Shown here in pieces: positions 7,766 to 16,965 of a DNA stretch of 64,000 nucleotides. The notes below the pieces were generated by a model that was not told the DNA's origin, did no database searches, and saw nothing but the letters and a program-made list of their open reading frames with translations. The stretch spans positions 186,001 through 250,000 of the forward strand of contig NZ_VSKS01000004.1 of NCBI RefSeq assembly GCF_008312835.1, given 5' to 3'. Origin of the DNA: Streptomyces marokkonensis (GTDB lineage Bacteria; Actinomycetota; Actinomycetes; Streptomycetales; Streptomycetaceae). The translations under genes were made by a program, and so were the position numbers. Every line of letters starts with the position of its first letter. Position 1 is the first letter of the stretch.

Positions 7766-9724
7766 TCAGCCCTCGAAGCCGGCGACGTTCTCCTTGGTGA
7801 CCACCTTCACGGGCACCTTCACCATCTTCTCCACGTTCTTGCCGTCGGCGGCGCGCAACGCGTTCCTCACCGCGATCCTGCCGAGTTCCGACGGCTGCTG
7901 CGCGACGGAGGCGTACAGCGTGCCGGCCTCGACCGCCTTCAGCCCGTCCGGCGTGCCGTCGAAGCCGACGACCTGGACCGACTTCCCGGCCTTGGAGCCG
8001 AGCGCCTTGATCGCGCCGAGCGCCATCTCGTCGTTCTCCGCGAAGACGCCGCTGATGCCGGGGTGCGCCTGGAGCAGGTTCGTCATCACGTCCAGGCCCT
8101 TGGTGCGGTCGAAGTCCGCGGGCTGCTTGGCGACGACCTTGATGCCCGGGTAGTCCTTCAGGCCCTCGGCGAAGCCCGCGCCGCGCTCCCGGCTGGCGGA
8201 GGTGCCGGCCTGGCCCTGCAGGATGACGATCGTGCCCTTGCCGCCGAGCTTCTCGGCGAGCGCCCTGGCCCCCAGCGCGCCGCCCTCGACGTTGTCGGAG
8301 GCGACCAGCGCGGCCGTGTCCGCCTTGTTGACGCCGCGGTCCACCGCGACGACCGGGATGCCGGCCTTGTTCGCGCCGCGCACCGCGGGACCGGCGGCGT
8401 CGGAGTCCACCGGGTTGACGACGACGGACGAGAGCGAGCCGCTGGTGAAGTTCTGCAGCTGGTTGGCCTGCTGGGAGGCGTCGTTCTGCGCGTCGGTGAC
8501 CGTCAGGTCGACGCCCAGCCTCTTCGCCTCCTCCTCGGCCCCGGCGCGGATCTGCACGAAGAACGGGTTGTTGAGCGTCGACAGCGACAGGCCGATCTTC
8601 TGCGTCTTCGCGGCCGAGGATCCGTTGTGCAGCAGCGAGGTCGCGCCGACGACCGCGACGGCGACGACGGCGGCGATGACGTACGTGAGTGCCTGCTTGC
8701 CCCGGTCGCCGCCCCCGGACGCCCCGGCCGCCGGAGTGGTCGCGCCCGCCTTGCGGCGCAGCGTGTCGAACAGCACCGCCAGCGCGATCACGACACCGAT
8801 GACGACCTGCTGCCAGAACGCGGACACCGACAGCAGGTTGAGGCCGTTGCGCAGCACCGCGAGGATCAGCGCGCCGATCAGCGTGCCCGATGCCTTGCCG
8901 GTGCCGCCCGCGAGGGAGGCGCCGCCGATGACGACGGCGGCGATCGCGTCCAGTTCGTAGCCCTGCGCGGCCTGCGGCTGCGCGGAGGACAGCCGGGAGG
9001 CGAGCACGATGCCCGCGGCGGCGGCGAAGAGGCCGGAGAACGCGTAGATCGCGAGCTTCTGCCGCTTCACGCGCAGGCCCGACAGCCGCGCGGCCTCCTC
9101 GTTGCCGCCGATGGCGTACATGGAGCGTCCGATGTACGTGCGTCCGAGCACGAAGGCGGTGAGCAGCCCCATGACGACCATCACGAGCACCGGCACCGGC
9201 AGCCAGCCGCCCAGCGTGTCACCGAGGTGGGAGACCGAGTCGGGGAAGGCGATGGGCGAGCCCTGGGAGATGACGAGCGACAGACCGCGCCCCACCGACA
9301 GCATGGCCAGCGTCGCGATGAACGGCGGCAGCTTCCCGTACGAGATGAGGAAACCGTTCACCAGACCGCAGGCGATGCCCGTCGCGACGGCGAGGAGGAC
9401 CGCCAGGGCGACCGGGATCCCGGCCTCGGTGGCGCTCCACGCCAGCACGGTGGCGGACAGCGCGGCGACCGAGCCGACCGACAGGTCGATGCCCGCCGAG
9501 ACGATCACGAAGGTGACGCCGAAGGCGAGGATCGCCGTCACGGCGGCCTGGACGCCGACGTTGAGGAGGTTGTCGGCGGTCAGGAAGTCCCCGGACAGCG
9601 CCGACATGGCGATCACGAGGACGATCAGCGCGGTCAGCGCGCCGTTGTCGAGGAGCAGGCGGCGCAGGCCGCCCGTGGCGCCGCCCTGCGCGCCCGGCTT
9701 GCTCTTGAGCGTGTCAGTGGCCAC
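7766..9724 (-). CDS. rbsCB: Fused ribose-type ABC permease and substrate-binding protein
   Basis: 652 residues. Residues 1 to about 320 form an RbsC-type permease with many membrane helices and the [17 protein letters not shown] and [16 protein letters not shown] motifs. After a Gly/Ala/Thr linker (about 325-342) a further membrane helix ([15 protein letters not shown]) leads into a complete RbsB-type binding protein (about 375-652) with [22 protein letters not shown] and [16 protein letters not shown]. In most bacteria these are two proteins. Here the binding domain is tethered outside the membrane by an extra helix instead of a lipobox. The gene overlaps rbsA by 11 bp and lies between it and rbsK, consistent with ribose or a related pentose. 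Confidence 0.93.
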   Translation of the reverse strand: MATDTLKSKPGAQGGATGGLRRLLLDNGALTALIVLVIAMSALSGDFLTADNLLNVGVQAAVTAILAFGVTFVIVSAGIDLSVGSVAALSATVLAWSATEAGIPVALAVLLAVATGIACGLVNGFLISYGKLPPFIATLAMLSVGRGLSLVISQGSPIAFPDSVSHLGDTLGGWLPVPVLVMVVMGLLTAFVLGRTYIGRSMYAIGGNEEAARLSGLRVKRQKLAIYAFSGLFAAAAGIVLASRLSSAQPQAAQGYELDAIAAVVIGGASLAGGTGKASGTLIGALILAVLRNGLNLLSVSAFWQQVVIGVVIALAVLFDTLRRKAGATTPAAGASGGGDRGKQALTYVIAAVVAVAVVGATSLLHNGSSAAKTQKIGLSLSTLNNPFFVQIRAGAEEEAKRLGVDLTVTDAQNDASQQANQLQNFTSGSLSSVVVNPVDSDAAGPAVRGANKAGIPVVAVDRGVNKADTAALVASDNVEGGALGARALAEKLGGKGTIVILQGQAGTSASRERGAGFAEGLKDYPGIKVVAKQPADFDRTKGLDVMTNLLQAHPGISGVFAENDEMALGAIKALGSKAGKSVQVVGFDGTPDGLKAVEAGTLYASVAQQPSELGRIAVRNALRAADGKNVEKMVKVPVKVVTKENVAGFEG

Positions 9725-11243
9725 CGGAGGCCTCCGTTCCGTTGCTGTGGGGAGTACTGACGGCGAGGGCCATCACGGCGTCCTGGGTCGCCTCGCCGGC
9801 GGCCAGTTCGCCCGCGACGCGCCCCTGCGCCATGACGACCACCCGGTCGCTCATGCCGAGCACCTCGGGCAGATCGCTGGAGATCATGAGCACCGCGGCA
9901 CCCGCGGCCGTCAGTTCGTTGATCAGCTGGTAGATCTCGACCTTCGCGCCGACGTCGATGCCGCGCGTCGGCTCGTCGAGGATCAGCACCTTCGTGTTCG
10001 CCAGCAGCCACTTGCCGATGACGACCTTCTGCTGGTTGCCGCCGGAGAGCGTCCGCACGTGCTGCCCGAGGCCGGCCATCCGCACCCCGAGCTGCCCGGC
10101 GATCCGCTCGGCGGCCTCGTACTGCCCCTTGAGGTCGACGAGCCCCGCGCGGGAGCTGGACCGCAGGGTGACCAGGCCGAGGTTCTCCGCCACGGAGGCG
10201 TCGAGCACGAGCCCCTGCCCCTTGCGGTCCTCGGGCACCAGCCCGATCCCGGCCGCCATGGCGGCGTTCACGTCGTGGCGCCGCAGCGGGGTTCCCGCGA
10301 CGTGCACGGCCCCGGCGTCGTACGGATCGGCGCCGAACACGGCCCGGACGACCTCGGTCCGCCCGGCACCGACGAGCCCCGCGATGCCGACGACCTCACC
10401 GGCCCGCACCTCGAAGCCCACGTCGTGGAAGACACCGTCCCGGGTCAGCCCCTCGACCGTGAGCAGCGCGTCACCGGCGGCGGCACGCTCGCGCGGGTAC
10501 TGCTGCTCGATGGACCGCCCGACCATGAGCCGGACCAGCTCGTCCTCGGGGGTGGAGGCGGGCACCTGCCCGACGCTCCTGCCGTCCCGGATGACGGTGA
10601 CGCGGTCCCCGAGGGCGGCGATCTCCTCCAGGTGATGGGTGATGAAGACGATCCCGACCCCGTCCTCGCGCAGCCGCCGCACGATGGCGAACAGCTTCTC
10701 GACCTCCTCGGAGGTCAGTACGGCGGTCGGCTCGTCCATGACGAGCACGCGCGCGTCCAGGCTGAGCGCCTTGGCGATCTCGACCATCTGGAGCCGCGCG
10801 ATGCCGAGTTCGCGCACGCGGGCTCGGGGGGAGACGCTCACGCCCACCCGCTCCAGCAGCACCTCGGCGTCGGCGTCCATCTTCTTCCGGTCGATCATCC
10901 CCAGCCGGCGCGGCTGGCGCCCGAGGAAGATGTTCTCGGCGACCGTCAGATCGGGAACGAGGTTGAACTCCTGGTAGATGGTGGCGATCCCGAGCCGCTC
11001 GGAGTCCTGCGCACCCTGGATGCGCACCTCCTCGCCGCCGACCACGATCCGGCCGACGTCGGGCGTGTAGGCGCCGGAGAGCATCTTGATCAGCGTGCTC
11101 TTGCCCGCGCCGTTCTCACCGAGGAGCACGTGCACCTCGCCCCGGCGGAGGTCGAAGTCGACGCCGTCGAGCGCGACCACGCCGGGGAAGGTCTTGCGGA
11201 TGCCCTCGATGCGCAGCAACTCGTCCGGACTGCGGCTGCTCAC
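9714..11243 (-). CDS. rbsA: Sugar ABC transporter ATP-binding protein (RbsA type)
   Basis: 509 residues from GTG 11243, the usual length of a double-cassette monosaccharide ATPase. The first half has Walker [10 protein letters not shown] and Walker [12 protein letters not shown]; the second half has the degenerate P-loop GLVGAGRTE, signature LSGGNQQKV and [15 protein letters not shown]. It powers the fused permease encoded by the next gene. Its start overlaps the rbsR stop by 4 bp, so it is translationally coupled to the regulator. Confidence 0.95.
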   Translation of the reverse strand: MSSRSPDELLRIEGIRKTFPGVVALDGVDFDLRRGEVHVLLGENGAGKSTLIKMLSGAYTPDVGRIVVGGEEVRIQGAQDSERLGIATIYQEFNLVPDLTVAENIFLGRQPRRLGMIDRKKMDADAEVLLERVGVSVSPRARVRELGIARLQMVEIAKALSLDARVLVMDEPTAVLTSEEVEKLFAIVRRLREDGVGIVFITHHLEEIAALGDRVTVIRDGRSVGQVPASTPEDELVRLMVGRSIEQQYPRERAAAGDALLTVEGLTRDGVFHDVGFEVRAGEVVGIAGLVGAGRTEVVRAVFGADPYDAGAVHVAGTPLRRHDVNAAMAAGIGLVPEDRKGQGLVLDASVAENLGLVTLRSSSRAGLVDLKGQYEAAERIAGQLGVRMAGLGQHVRTLSGGNQQKVVIGKWLLANTKVLILDEPTRGIDVGAKVEIYQLINELTAAGAAVLMISSDLPEVLGMSDRVVVMAQGRVAGELAAGEATQDAVMALAVSTPHSNGTEASGGH

Positions 11244-12274
11244 GGCGTACTCCTTCGTACGGGGGACGGGGGTTCTTGGGAGGCCGGCTCACCGCAGGAA
11301 CGGCGGACGACCAGCCGTGCCGGGAGGGTGACGGACTCACCGGTCCGTCCCTCGATCCGGTCGACCAGCGCGCGCACGGCGGCGCGTCCCAGCTCGCCGG
11401 TCGGCTGGGCGATGGCGGTGATCGGCGGATCGGTGTGCACGAACCAGGGGATGTCGTCGAACGCGGCCAGCGCGATGTCGTCGGGGACCCGCAGCCCGCG
11501 CGCCCGGATGGCGTCCAGGGCGCCGAGCGCCATGAGGTTGTCCGCGGCGAACACGGCCTCGGGCGGCTCGTCCAGGCCGAGGAAGCCCTCGGTGACCCGG
11601 CGCCCGCTGCCGGCCCGGAAGTCACCCTGGCCGACGTAGGCGTCGGGCAGGGCGAGCCCGTACGCGCCGAGCGCCTCCCGGAAGGCGTCCACGCGCTCGC
11701 GGCCGGTGGTGGTGGCGGCGGGCCCGGCGATGATCGCCAGCCGCCGGTGCCCGAGCTCGTACAGATGCGCGACCAGGTCCCGTACGGCGGCCCGCCCGTC
11801 CGACCTGACGACCGGCACGTCGACGCCGGGGATCCAGCGGTCGACGAACACCATGGGCGTCCCGGCCCGCGCGGCACCCAGCATCCCGGGCGACCCGCCG
11901 TCGGTGGGGGAGACGAGCAGCCCGTCGATACGCCGGTCCAGCAGGGTGGTGACGTGGTGGTCCTGGAGATCGGGCCGCTCGTCGGCGTTGCCGATGATCA
12001 CGCTGTAGCCGAGCGCGCGGGCCTCCTCCTCGACGGAGCGGGCCAGCTCGGTGAAGTACGGGTTCATCACGTCGCTGATGACCAGCCCGAGCGTGCGGGT
12101 CTGGTCGGTGCGCAGCGACCGGGCGACGGCGTTCGGGCGGTAGCCCAGCGCCTCGACGGCGGCCAGCACGCGCGTACGGGCGTCCGCGCTGACCGACGGA
12201 TGGTCGTTCAGGACGCGCGACACCGTGGCGACGGACACCCCGGCCCGCGCGGCGACGTCCTTGATGCTCGCCAT
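11240..12274 (-). CDS. rbsR: LacI-family repressor of the ribose operon
   Basis: 344 residues. HTH at residues 2-25 (ASIKDVAARAGVSVATVSRVLN), hinge, then effector domain with MNPYFTELARSVEEEA and AADNLMALGALDAI. It is the first gene of the operon and coupled to rbsA, implying autoregulation through the two identical operator-like repeats immediately upstream (12293-12330). An internal stretch (11612-11851) has been copied to 12983-13216. The ribose effector is inferred from the operon. Confidence 0.92.
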   Translation of the reverse strand: MASIKDVAARAGVSVATVSRVLNDHPSVSADARTRVLAAVEALGYRPNAVARSLRTDQTRTLGLVISDVMNPYFTELARSVEEEARALGYSVIIGNADERPDLQDHHVTTLLDRRIDGLLVSPTDGGSPGMLGAARAGTPMVFVDRWIPGVDVPVVRSDGRAAVRDLVAHLYELGHRRLAIIAGPAATTTGRERVDAFREALGAYGLALPDAYVGQGDFRAGSGRRVTEGFLGLDEPPEAVFAADNLMALGALDAIRARGLRVPDDIALAAFDDIPWFVHTDPPITAIAQPTGELGRAAVRALVDRIEGRTGESVTLPARLVVRRSCGEPASQEPPSPVRRSTP

Positions 12275-12292
12275 CGCCGTTCCACCTCCTCG

Positions 12293-12330
12293 TGGAATCG
12301 ATTACACGAGGGATTGGAATCGATTACACG
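12293..12330. promoter_or_regulatory. Twin LacI-type operators upstream of rbsR
   Basis: TGGAATCGATTACACG occurs identically at 12293-12308 and 12315-12330. Each copy contains the dyad AATCGATT centred on CpG. The 22-bp spacing is about two helical turns, so two dimers could bind the same face. They lie 19-56 bp before the rbsR start, probably over its promoter or leader. Confidence 0.75.
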
Positions 12331-12529
12331 GGTGGCTGGCAAGGGGCTGCCGGGTGGCCGAAACCGAATCGTGACCGGCTGGCGGTCCGGACTTCTTCAG
12401 GCCGGGGCCACCTGCTGGCGTGCGGGGAGCGGCTCGTGTGTGCCGGGCGCCACTCGCCGGTCGGGGGCGGAGACCGTCCCGTCGCCGGTGCCGTGTACCG
12501 GGCAAAGGTGAAGGGGAGGACTGAGGTAG

Positions 12530-12691
12530 GCGAAACTGGCGTCGGCTTTCGATCCGGTGCGCCGGGCAGTCCTGCTGGTGGCCGGCGACAAAGCCGGAAA
12601 CTGGCAGCGCTGGTACGACATCAACATTCCGCTTGCTGAAGAGCGGTACCAGGCACATCTGGCTGATCTTGAAACCAGGGAGTACGAATGA
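12530..12691 (+). pseudogene. 5'-truncated toxin remnant (RelE/HigB-like)
   Basis: The frame closing with TGA at 12689-12691 encodes ASAFDPVRRAVLLVAGDK, then GNWQRWYDINIPLAEERYQA and HLADLE. I recognise this as the C-terminal part of actinobacterial RelE/HigB-type toxins that pair with an XRE antitoxin. An in-frame TAG at 12527-12529 and the lack of a recognisable N-terminal half upstream make it a remnant of about 53 codons. Its TGA overlaps the ATG of the next gene, the normal toxin-antitoxin arrangement. The preceding 12331-12529 stretch holds no gene I can identify. Confidence 0.7.
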
Positions 12692-12957
12692 GCACCGTGG
12701 GCTGGGAGGAGACCAAGCGCAGGGCGCGCGAGCGGCGTGCGGCCTCGGGGCTGCCGGTGCGGTCGCCTCAGGAGAAGCAAGCGGCCATGGACCGGTTGAC
12801 CGCCGAAGTGCGTGCTCACAAGCTCGCGGAGGTCAGGCGTGAACAGGCGTTGACTCAGCGCCAAGTGGCAGCGTCGATGGGGGTCTCGGCACCTCGGGTC
12901 TCCGCCATCGAGCACGGTGAGCTGGATCGCGCGGAGGTCGCGACTTTCCGGGCGTAA
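12688..12957 (+). CDS. XRE-family HTH protein, likely 3'-truncated antitoxin
   Basis: 89 residues from ATG 12688. A helical N-terminal part (to about residue 50) leads into an XRE HTH (about 52-80: VRREQALTQRQVAASMGVSA, then PRVSAIEHGE). Family antitoxins I know continue about 20-25 residues after RAEVATLRA; here a stop follows RAEVATFRA, and within 26 bp the DNA becomes a copy of part of rbsR. The protein could still bind DNA, but its partner toxin is broken, so it is probably a decaying TA locus. Confidence 0.7.
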   Translation: MSTVGWEETKRRARERRAASGLPVRSPQEKQAAMDRLTAEVRAHKLAEVRREQALTQRQVAASMGVSAPRVSAIEHGELDRAEVATFRA

Positions 12958-12982
12958 GGGGAAGCGCTCGGCGGTCGCTTGC

Positions 12983-13216
12983 GGCCTGGAAGTCATCCTG
13001 GCCGACGTAGGTGTCGGGGAGGTCGAGCCCGTACGCGCCGAGCGCCTGCCGGAAGGCGTTCACGCGATCGCAGTCGGTGGTGGTGGCGGGCCGTGCGATG
13101 ATCGCCAGCCGCTGGCCGAGCCCGTGCAGGTGCGCGACGAGAACCCGTACGGCTTCGCGCCCGTCCGACCTGACGACCGGCACGTCGACGCCGGGGATCC
13201 AGCGGTCGACGAACAC
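12983..13216 (-). pseudogene. Fragment of a LacI regulator, duplicate of part of rbsR
   Basis: On the minus strand this encodes VFVDRWIPGVDVPVVRSDGR, then EAVRVLVAHLHGLGQRLAII and a segment ending DTYVGQDDFQA. It matches rbsR from 11612 to 11851, about 80-85% identical in DNA by eye and 6 bp shorter. There is no HTH and no C-terminus. It is a displaced and drifting partial duplication fused next to the TA remnant. No gene is evident in 13217-13289. Confidence 0.85.
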
Positions 13217-13289
13217 TGGTTCGGTGTCGGGCCGCACGAAAGAGGCCATAGCCGCCGCCCAGGGCGGTACACCGGGCACCGTGCCGAGC

Positions 13290-13315
13290 CCGGGGGCCGG
13301 TGGGGCGGCCCCCGG
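13290..13315. terminator. Hairpin downstream of the AhpD-like gene
   Basis: CCGGGGGCC (13290-13298) pairs with GGCCCCCGG (13307-13315), just beyond the stop of the minus-strand gene ending at 13324. Confidence 0.6.
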
Positions 13316-13323
13316 ACCGCGGC

Positions 13324-13809
13324 TCAGCCCAGCGCGGCGGCGAACATCCCCGCCTCGTACGCGCCTCCCCGCTGGTGTGTGATCACGGCGAGCCGGTTGG
13401 CCGCGTTGATCAGGGCGACCAGGGCGACCAGCGCGGCGATCTGGTCGTCGTCGTAGTGCTCGCGCACCCGGGCCCAGGTCGCGTCGGACACGCCCTGGCT
13501 GGCGTCGGCGAGCCGGGTGCCCTCCTCGGCGAGCGCCAGCGCGGCCTGCTCGGCCTCGGTGAACACCGTGGACTCGCGCCAGGCGGCGACCAGGTGGAGC
13601 CGGACCGCGCTCTCACCGGCGGCCGCGGCCTCCTTGACGTGCATGTCGATGCAGTGACCGCAGCCGTTGATCTGGCTGGCGCGCAGCGACACCAGTTCCT
13701 GCGTGGACCTGGGCAGCGGTGAGTCGTGGATCACCAGGCCGGCGCCCGCGAACCGCTTGGCGAACCTGAGGCCGATCTCGTTCTCGAACAGGTTGATGCG
13801 GGTGTCCAT
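13324..13809 (-). CDS. Carboxymuconolactone decarboxylase / AhpD-like protein
   Basis: 161 residues from ATG 13809 (MDTRINLFENEIGLRFAKRF). The AhpD-fold redox motif is ASQINGCGHCIDMHVKEA, giving the CxxC (Cys-Gly-His-Cys) with the downstream His of the proton relay. Family members act as alkylhydroperoxidase-type reductases or decarboxylases. It is divergent from the ECF41-type sigma factor gene, the standard genomic neighbour of that sigma group, and is its probable target. I did not find a clear ECF41 promoter reading toward this gene. Confidence 0.92.
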   Translation of the reverse strand: MDTRINLFENEIGLRFAKRFAGAGLVIHDSPLPRSTQELVSLRASQINGCGHCIDMHVKEAAAAGESAVRLHLVAAWRESTVFTEAEQAALALAEEGTRLADASQGVSDATWARVREHYDDDQIAALVALVALINAANRLAVITHQRGGAYEAGMFAAALG

Positions 13810-13913
13810 GGCTCGGGCTCCTCTTGCTCGTGTCGGGTCGGACGGACACGAGACGCCGGTGACCCGCCCCCCGTGACGGAAACGGTGGTGTGACGTGCGC
13901 CATGGAGCAGGGA

Positions 13914-13940
13914 TGTCACAGAACCGCGCGGGCCGGCGTC
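13914..13940 (+). promoter_or_regulatory. Putative ECF41-type promoter of the sigma factor gene
   Basis: TGTCACA at 13914-13920 and CGTC at 13937-13940, 16 bp apart. These match the -35 and -10 elements I recall for ECF41 autoregulated promoters. The element is about 44 bp upstream of the sigma gene start, implying positive autoregulation. Confidence 0.7.
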
Positions 13941-13983
13941 TCGTGCGTGTGGTGTCGTCGAGAGCGGACAGGCGGGAGTGGAC

Positions 13984-14925
13984 GTGACCAGCGAGCACGA
14001 CGGGGGCGACGGGCGGGCGACCGGGCGGCCCGCCGGCACGGGACGTACGGACCCGGCCACCGAGGCCTTCGTCGCCCACCGCAACCTCCTCTTCACCGTC
14101 GCCTACGAGATGCTCGGCTCGGCGGCCGACGCCGAGGACGTCCTCCAGGAGACCTGGCTGCGGTGGGCGGGAGTCGATCTCGACGACGTACGCGACCACC
14201 GTGCCTACCTCGTCCGGATCACGACCCGTCAGGCACTGACCCGGCTGCGTACGCTCGGCCGCCGCAAGGAGTCCTACGTCGGTTCCTGGCTCCCCGAACC
14301 GCTGCTCACCACCCCCGACGTGGCCGAGGACGTCGAGCTCGCCGACAGTGTCTCGATGGCGATGATGCTGGTCATGGAGACGCTCACGCCGACCGAGCGG
14401 GCGGTGTTCGTGCTGCGCGAGGTCTTCGGCATCGGCTACGACGAGATCGCCGAGGCCGTCGGCAAGAGCCCGTCCGCCGTCCGCCAGACCGCACACCGGG
14501 CCCGCGCCCACGTCGCGGCCCGCCGGCCGCGCGGGACGGTCTCCCCTGCCGAGACCCGTGACGCGCTCGCCGCGTTCCAGCGGGCCGTCGAGACGGGGGA
14601 CCTGCAGGGCCTGCTCGACGTCCTCGCGCCGGACGTCGTCCTGCTGGGCGACGGCGGCGGCATCAAGCAGGCCGTCCTGCGCCCCGTCCGGGGGGCCGAC
14701 AAGGTGGCCCGCCTGATGCTCGGGGGCCTGCTCAAGGTGCCCGCCGAGGTCTCGATGGACCCGGTGCAGGTCAACGGCTTCCCCGGCCTGCTCGTCCGGC
14801 TCGACGGCGAGCTCGACACGGTGGTGGCGGTACGCCTCGACGACGGCCTCATCACCGGCCTCTACGCCGTACGCAACCCGGAGAAGCTGACGCGGATGCG
14901 GCGGCGGACGGCCCTGCACCGCTGA
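13984..14925 (+). CDS. ECF41-family RNA polymerase sigma factor with SnoaL-like C-terminus
   Basis: 313 residues from GTG 13984, chosen because GGGAG ends 5 bases upstream; GTG 13978 is an alternative. Region 2 (VAHRNLLFTVAYEMLGSAAD, then AEDVLQETW) and region 4 (PTERAVFVLREVFGIGYDEI, then AEAVGKSPSAVRQ) are clear. The linker WLPEP, the DGGGI motif and NPEKL near the C-terminus are the group signatures, set in a SnoaL/NTF2-like extension (about 190-305) that in this group modulates activity in place of a separate anti-sigma factor. The third motif is normally DGGGR and is changed to DGGGIK here. The gene converges on the ankyrin gene with 1 bp between stops. Confidence 0.93.
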   Translation: MTSEHDGGDGRATGRPAGTGRTDPATEAFVAHRNLLFTVAYEMLGSAADAEDVLQETWLRWAGVDLDDVRDHRAYLVRITTRQALTRLRTLGRRKESYVGSWLPEPLLTTPDVAEDVELADSVSMAMMLVMETLTPTERAVFVLREVFGIGYDEIAEAVGKSPSAVRQTAHRARAHVAARRPRGTVSPAETRDALAAFQRAVETGDLQGLLDVLAPDVVLLGDGGGIKQAVLRPVRGADKVARLMLGGLLKVPAEVSMDPVQVNGFPGLLVRLDGELDTVVAVRLDDGLITGLYAVRNPEKLTRMRRRTALHR

Positions 14926-14926
14926 G

Positions 14927-16279
14927 TCACCCGGCGGGCGGGTGTTCTTTGTCGTACTGCCAGCGCCACAGCGCGCACCACCGGTGGTCGTCCGCGAAGG
15001 TGTCGTGTCCGATCCGCCCGATGGCCTCGGCGGTGCGCGGGTCGTCGCGCAGGGCGAGGCCGTAGGCGGCCTCCAGGCGGGTGAGGTGGTCGTCCTCGTC
15101 CAGCAGCGCGAACAGGGTCTCGGCGACTGCGGGCGTACGGTCCCGGCAGGAGGCCAGGAGTGCCGCGGCCTCGCCCCGCAGTCCGGTGTCCGGGCCCTCG
15201 GCCAGTGCGAGCAGCGCCTGCACGGCGGGGGTGAGCAGGGCGTCGTCGCCGACGGCCACCCGGCAGGCGAGAAGCCGCACCCCGGCGTCCGGGTCGCGGG
15301 TGAGGGTGAGCAGCGCGGCCTTGGCCGGGGGCGTCAGGGAAGCGTTCTCGGAGGGCCGGAAGAGCCCGGGCACCTGTCGGCGGACCCGTGCGTCGGAGTG
15401 ACCCGCGTGGCGCAGCCCGGCAGCCTCCAGACCGGAATGGCCGTACTCGGCGAAGGCTTCGAGCACCTTCGCGAGCATCTCCGCATCCGTCTCCTCCGCC
15501 GCCCAGGCGGTCAGGAAGTCACCCTCCTGCTCCGCGTACGGGGAGTCGTACACGAGGACGCCCCGGGTCCGCAGGTACTCCACCACGAAACGGCGGTGTG
15601 CCGGATCGGGGTGGTGGCGGTGGGCCACCACCGCCGACCAGGTCTCGAAGCTGCGGCGCTGGAGGAGAACCCGGATCACCTCCCACCACACGGCGTGCTC
15701 CTCGTCCGGCTGGCCGGCCGCCCGGGCGACCAGTTCGCCGACCGGGGTCAGGACGCGGAAGGCCCACTCCAGGGCGGTCAGGATGGCGCCGTGCCCGTCC
15801 CGTACGACGAGCCCGCCGAGCGAGACCTGGTGGACCTGGTGGTACGCGTCCGCGTCGTCCGGAACGCGGACCGTTTCGGCCGGTCCCGGGGCGTCGGTCC
15901 GGCGCCGCAACTCCTCGGCCGCGCCCGTCTCGTACCAGTTACTGGCCAGGGCGAGCAGCCGCTCGCGGGTCTCCCCCGGCAGCCGCAGCCGGGGTTCGGT
16001 GCCGAGCACGGCGGTGAGGACGGCGGGGGAGCCGCCGTCGACGGCCCGCCACAGCGGCGTGGTCCCGTCGGGCAGCAGCCGGTCGGGGTCGGCCCCGCCC
16101 TCGACCAGTACATCGGCGACGGCGGAGTCGAACGCCGCGACGGCCGTGCACAGCACCGGCAGCCCGTCGTCACCCGGCGCGTCCGGGTCGGCACCTGCGT
16201 CCAGCAGCGCCCGCACCGCTTCGACGTCCCCGGCCTGGACCGCCGTTACGAGCCGCCGGTCGACTTCATCCCCGCTCAT
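14927..16279 (-). CDS. Ankyrin-repeat and HEAT-like repeat protein
   Basis: 450 residues from ATG 16279 (MSGDEVDRRLVTAVQAGDVE); 14 more codons upstream are open but less plausible. Residues about 8-105 are ankyrin repeats (GDVEAVRALLDAGADPDAPG, DGLPVLCTAVA, LLPDGTTPLWRAVDGGSPAV). The C-terminal half (about 290-440) has HEAT-like helical repeats (DPDAGVRLLACRVAVGDDAL, LTRLEAAYGLALRDDPRTAEA). It has no signal peptide or catalytic motif. Such proteins usually mediate protein contacts; no partner is suggested by the context. Confidence 0.85.
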   Translation of the reverse strand: MSGDEVDRRLVTAVQAGDVEAVRALLDAGADPDAPGDDGLPVLCTAVAAFDSAVADVLVEGGADPDRLLPDGTTPLWRAVDGGSPAVLTAVLGTEPRLRLPGETRERLLALASNWYETGAAEELRRRTDAPGPAETVRVPDDADAYHQVHQVSLGGLVVRDGHGAILTALEWAFRVLTPVGELVARAAGQPDEEHAVWWEVIRVLLQRRSFETWSAVVAHRHHPDPAHRRFVVEYLRTRGVLVYDSPYAEQEGDFLTAWAAEETDAEMLAKVLEAFAEYGHSGLEAAGLRHAGHSDARVRRQVPGLFRPSENASLTPPAKAALLTLTRDPDAGVRLLACRVAVGDDALLTPAVQALLALAEGPDTGLRGEAAALLASCRDRTPAVAETLFALLDEDDHLTRLEAAYGLALRDDPRTAEAIGRIGHDTFADDHRWCALWRWQYDKEHPPAG

Positions 16280-16336
16280 GAGTGCCGAGCATCCGTGGGA
16301 AGCCGCGTACGGACAACTCAATTGTCTGCGATCCCG

Positions 16337-16747
16337 TCATGCCGCCGACAGCTCGCACCACACGTATTTGCCCCGGCTGCCGTCCCTGGCCAGCGGCTGC
16401 CAGCCCCACAGGTCGGCGCACGCCCGCACCATCGCCAGGCCCCGCCCGTCCTCCGACTCGACGTCCGCCTCGAACGGCCTCGGCGGCTGGGGCGGCTCGG
16501 GGTCCGCGTCCCACGCCCCGATGCGCAACGTGCCCGGCGGCGACCAGCGCACGCGCAGGGCGGCGGGGCCCTTGGTGTGCCGTACGGCGTTGGAGACGAG
16601 CTCGGTCGCGAGCAGTTCGGCGACGTCGACGAGGCGGATCAGCCCATGCATCGTGAGGATCAGACGCAGGGTGCGGCGACTGACGGTGACGGCGCGGAGG
16701 TCGTTGGGGATGTACAGGGAGTACTCCCACGGATCGTTTTCGGGCAT
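16337..16747 (-). CDS. RsbW-like HATPase (anti-sigma/regulatory ATP-binding protein)
   Basis: 136 residues. GHKL ATPase motifs are visible: ELLATELVSNAVRHTKG (N box) and DGRGLAMVRACADLWGW (G box region). In Streptomyces such single-domain HATPases are commonly encoded beside WhiJ-like XRE regulators and DUF397 proteins, as here, with the XRE gene divergent from 16966. The role is probably regulatory; kinase activity and the partner are unproven. Confidence 0.88.
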   Translation of the reverse strand: MPENDPWEYSLYIPNDLRAVTVSRRTLRLILTMHGLIRLVDVAELLATELVSNAVRHTKGPAALRVRWSPPGTLRIGAWDADPEPPQPPRPFEADVESEDGRGLAMVRACADLWGWQPLARDGSRGKYVWCELSAA

Positions 16748-16965
16748 GCGGAACTCCGTTTCGGGTGTGGGGAGTTGGAGTCGAACCCCGGTGTCGATGC
16801 CGCACCCGCCATGGCAGGACGGAGCGGTGCGCTTCCGGTGGCTCGGTGCCGCACGGTGTGCGTCGCGTCACTGAACGTAGATCTAAATATAGGGACGCTG
16901 CAAGCCGATCGCGTAATCTGAAGCCGAACGAGTTGCATCAACAGGCGTGTGAGGAGAGCCAGTCG

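Noticed and set aside
12397-12996. 199-codon minus-strand frame over the TA remnant
   Set aside because: It crosses the recognisable XRE and toxin coding sequence on the other strand, and its product has no family resemblance.
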